Source: JABMPR01 sp964508765 (GTDB lineage: Bacteria > Fidelibacterota > UBA8477 > JABMPR01). From it: a stretch of 7,290 nucleotides of DNA. Location: positions 1 to 7,290 of the forward strand of contig CAZDVD010000074.1 in assembly GCA_964508765.1 (NCBI GenBank), written 5' to 3'. Below are positions 5,715 to 7,290 of this stretch, piece after piece (within the stretch, counting starts at the first letter, position 1; the number at the start of each line of letters is the position of its first letter). Position numbers and translations under genes: made by a program. The notes beneath the pieces are model-generated. The model was not told the DNA's origin, did not search any database, and saw nothing but the letters and a program-made list of their open reading frames with translations.

Positions 5715-6543
5715 AGCTATTGATAAGCTCCGCAAGATCAAACATCTCGCCCTGGATATGGATGGGACCATCTATAAGGGTAAGACCCTGTTTCCCTATA
5801 CAAAAAACTTTCTGGATGGGCTCACAGCCGGGGGAATTGGCTATACATTTCTCACAAATAACAGCTCAAAAAGCGTGAGTGAATATGCCCGAGAATTAAC
5901 TGCTCTGGGACTTGATGCTTCTGGCGATAAGGTTTTTACCTCAGCCCTCGCCACCATTAAATACCTGGAGAAAACTCACACTGATTCAAAACGCGTCATG
6001 GTTCTGGGAACGGATGGCTTAAAGCAGGAATTCAGGGACGCTGGCTATGAAGTTGTCCGTGATGAACCCGGTGATGAACCCGAGCTTGTCATCGTTGGTT
6101 TTGATACTTCTCTCAATTATGCCAAACTTACAGTGGCAACTTACTGGATCGATCAGGGGAAGCCCTATATCGCTACACATCCTGATAATATTTGTCCCAC
6201 TGATGAAAAACTGGTCCTTGTGGATTGTGGTGCCATATGTGCTGCCATCGAAGCAGCCACAGGGAAAACACCTGAAGCGGTCCCTGGAAAACCAAACGCA
6301 CTTATGCTTGAGGGTCTCATGGAAGAGCATGGTCTTGAGAAAAATGAGTTAGGTATGGTGGGGGATCGACTTTACACTGACATCGCCATGGCTTGTGAGA
6401 CAGAGGTTGTAGGGGTTTTGGTCCTGACAGGTGAAGCAACCCTGGAGGATCTGGAAGCAAGTCCATTCAAACCTGATATTGTCTTGCAAAGCGTACAAGA
6501 GCTGGGAGAACAGCTCAAGTTGGCACAGGATACAACCACTTAA
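5701..6543 (+). CDS. HAD-IIA phosphatase (NagD/AraL-like)
   Basis: This is a 280-residue cytoplasmic phosphatase of haloacid dehalogenase subfamily IIA. Motif I is DMDGT (19-23), with Asp19 as the phospho-acceptor and Asp21 as the acid/base. Motif II is TNNSS (52-56), motif III is Lys197 in VPGKPNA, and motif IV is GDRLYTDI (221-228) with acidic Asp222 and Asp227. The C2 cap lies between about residues 80 and 190. Relatives dephosphorylate sugar phosphates, phosphoglycolate, glycerol phosphate or p-nitrophenyl phosphate. The start overlaps the egsA end by 14 bp and has TGGAG seven bases upstream, indicating translational coupling. In Bacillus subtilis the HAD gene araL sits next to araM, the same pairing in the opposite order. 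Glycerol-1-phosphate or a lipid-precursor phosphate is therefore a reasonable but unproven substrate. Confidence 0.9.
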   Translation: MLSPEAIDKLRKIKHLALDMDGTIYKGKTLFPYTKNFLDGLTAGGIGYTFLTNNSSKSVSEYARELTALGLDASGDKVFTSALATIKYLEKTHTDSKRVMVLGTDGLKQEFRDAGYEVVRDEPGDEPELVIVGFDTSLNYAKLTVATYWIDQGKPYIATHPDNICPTDEKLVLVDCGAICAAIEAATGKTPEAVPGKPNALMLEGLMEEHGLEKNELGMVGDRLYTDIAMACETEVVGVLVLTGEATLEDLEASPFKPDIVLQSVQELGEQLKLAQDTTT

Positions 6544-6589
6544 GAAAAATTTTGATAGACCTTCACATGCAAGAGGAAAGTAATCATAC

Positions 6590-6835
6590 ATGAATCTGAA
6601 GTTTCTTAAAATCTTTGATGCTGCACCACCCATTGAACCCGTTGATATGGATTCTGCAGAGCGTCTGAGGAAAAGCAATGATGCCCCGGTTATCACAATG
6701 GGTGCACGTGTCATAGGATCAGAATTGGCCATAACTATCGTCAATGCCTGGTTGGATTCGGAATTTTTAGGGGGCGGTTCTCAGCCAAAGGTCGATCAGA
6801 TCGTGGAGCTGGAAAGCCAGTCTTTTACCCAATAG
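6590..6835 (+). CDS. Small hypothetical protein, 81 residues
   Basis: The family was not recognised. The frame starts 46 bp after the HAD gene and runs to 27 bp before the convergent regulator, so it is probably the last gene of the operon. The protein is soluble-looking: a short basic N-terminus (MNLKFLKIFD), a Pro/Asp-rich segment (PPIEPVDMDSAERLRK, about 13-28), a hydrophobic centre (VITMGARVIGSELAITIVNAW, about 34-54) and a Gly/Ser-Gln tail. There are no cysteines, signal peptide or obvious metal motif. The central part is faintly rhodanese-like but lacks a catalytic Cys. GAGG at 6573-6576 is 13 bases upstream, a long spacing. A longer opposite-strand frame overlaps it and the HAD gene, but looks like a shadow. 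Confidence 0.6.
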   Translation: MNLKFLKIFDAAPPIEPVDMDSAERLRKSNDAPVITMGARVIGSELAITIVNAWLDSEFLGGGSQPKVDQIVELESQSFTQ

Positions 6836-6862
6836 AAGGAAAATGTAATCAGGATTGAGAAA

Positions 6863-7290
6863 TTACTTATCGAGAGTGATGAGTTCCTCTGCACAATTAT
6901 CATCTAAAACCAGGGATTTGATAATACCGCCCCGGATGGCAGCCCGAATAGCCTTAGCTCGATTGGCATTGCTGGCAATGGCTACCACATCTGGTGTTTC
7001 TCTAAGTTGATCCAGGGAGATTCCTATAACTCGATCCCTGTAAGCCGTGTTGGCTTCGACGCCGTTATCATCAAAAAATTGTCCACAGATCTCCCCGACA
7101 ACACCCTGCTTGAATAGGTGATTCATATCCTGTTGTGAAATAAATTCACGATCAAGAAAAACTGAATCAGAGCTGATACCCACACCCACGATGGCCAGAT
7201 CAGCAGAGTCCATCTGATTGAGGATGGATTTGATTTGCCGATGGGAGGTAAAAGCTTTGTAAGTTTCCATATCCTGGGTGATAGCAGGCG
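6863..7290 (-). CDS. SorC-family transcriptional regulator, C-terminal part
   Basis: The frame is open through the right edge, so the true start lies outside. About 141 residues are visible, somewhat under half of a typical 310-330 residue protein. They match the SorC sugar-binding domain, which shares the DeoR/ribose-5-phosphate isomerase-like fold. Visible in order are PAITQD, then ADLAIVGVGISSDS (the phosphate-binding loop region), GVVGEICGQFFDDNG, RDRVIGISLDQLRETPDVVAIASNANRAKAI in overlapping parts, and AIRGGIIKSLVLDD. Such proteins bind a phosphorylated sugar and control nearby carbohydrate operons; the N-terminal helix-turn-helix is off the window. It converges on the egsA-HAD operon with only 27 bp between stops. 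Whether it controls that operon or one to its right cannot be told. The ATG at 7268-7270 is internal. Confidence 0.9.
   Translation of the reverse strand, partial: PAITQDMETYKAFTSHRQIKSILNQMDSADLAIVGVGISSDSVFLDREFISQQDMNHLFKQGVVGEICGQFFDDNGVEANTAYRDRVIGISLDQLRETPDVVAIASNANRAKAIRAAIRGGIIKSLVLDDNCAEELITLDK

Noticed and set aside
6349..6744. 131-codon minus-strand frame overlapping the HAD gene and the small protein
   Set aside because: It overlaps well-supported HAD coding sequence antisense and shows no recognisable domain; it is a shadow frame.

Overview
The window looks like chromosome from a free-living bacterium of moderate GC content. Clear Shine-Dalgarno sequences precede several genes (csp, the SGNH hydrolase, the glycerol-1-phosphate dehydrogenase and the HAD phosphatase). 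This argues against a typical Bacteroidota genome, where such sequences are usually weak. The secreted SGNH hydrolase, the AraM-type dehydrogenase and an interspersed 'CGTCATCCCGAGCG' type repeat would suit a bacterium related to the FCB group (for example Marinimicrobia-like lineages), but this placement is an inference and no phylogenetic marker gene is present.

Layout. Positions 1-2247 are gene-poor. They carry only two genes, both on the minus strand: a cold-shock protein (347-559) with a textbook intrinsic terminator, and a secreted SGNH/GDSL-type esterase (1335-2000). The rest holds plus-strand structures with no plus-strand gene to explain them: a terminator-like hairpin at 6-51, a probable structured RNA of about 220-250 nt (851-1100) closed by a long-range stem and ending in an intrinsic terminator, and a second folded element ending in a T-tract (1123-1207). 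Short repeats are also present (101-127, 223-252 paired with 855-884, and 701-730).

Positions 2248-6835 form a plus-strand glycerol-phosphate block. FAD-dependent glycerol-3-phosphate dehydrogenase (glpD) is followed, after a 416-bp regulatory or decayed spacer, by an AraM/EgsA-type NAD(P)-dependent sn-glycerol-1-phosphate dehydrogenase, an overlapping HAD-IIA (NagD/AraL-like) phosphatase, and a small unrecognised 81-residue protein. The spacer holds a perfect 16-bp palindrome next to a TTGACA box. At the right edge the C-terminal half of a SorC-family sugar-phosphate-sensing regulator converges on this block from the minus strand and runs out of the window.

How the genes may work together: GlpD oxidises sn-glycerol-3-phosphate to dihydroxyacetone phosphate (DHAP). 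The AraM-type enzyme interconverts DHAP and sn-glycerol-1-phosphate, the backbone stereoisomer used by archaeal lipids and by heptaprenylglyceryl lipids of Bacillus. The HAD enzyme, translationally coupled to it, is placed to act on a phosphoester of the same pathway. Together they could connect the two glycerol-phosphate enantiomers through DHAP. No prenyltransferase or glycerol kinase is visible here, so the end product cannot be told from this window.
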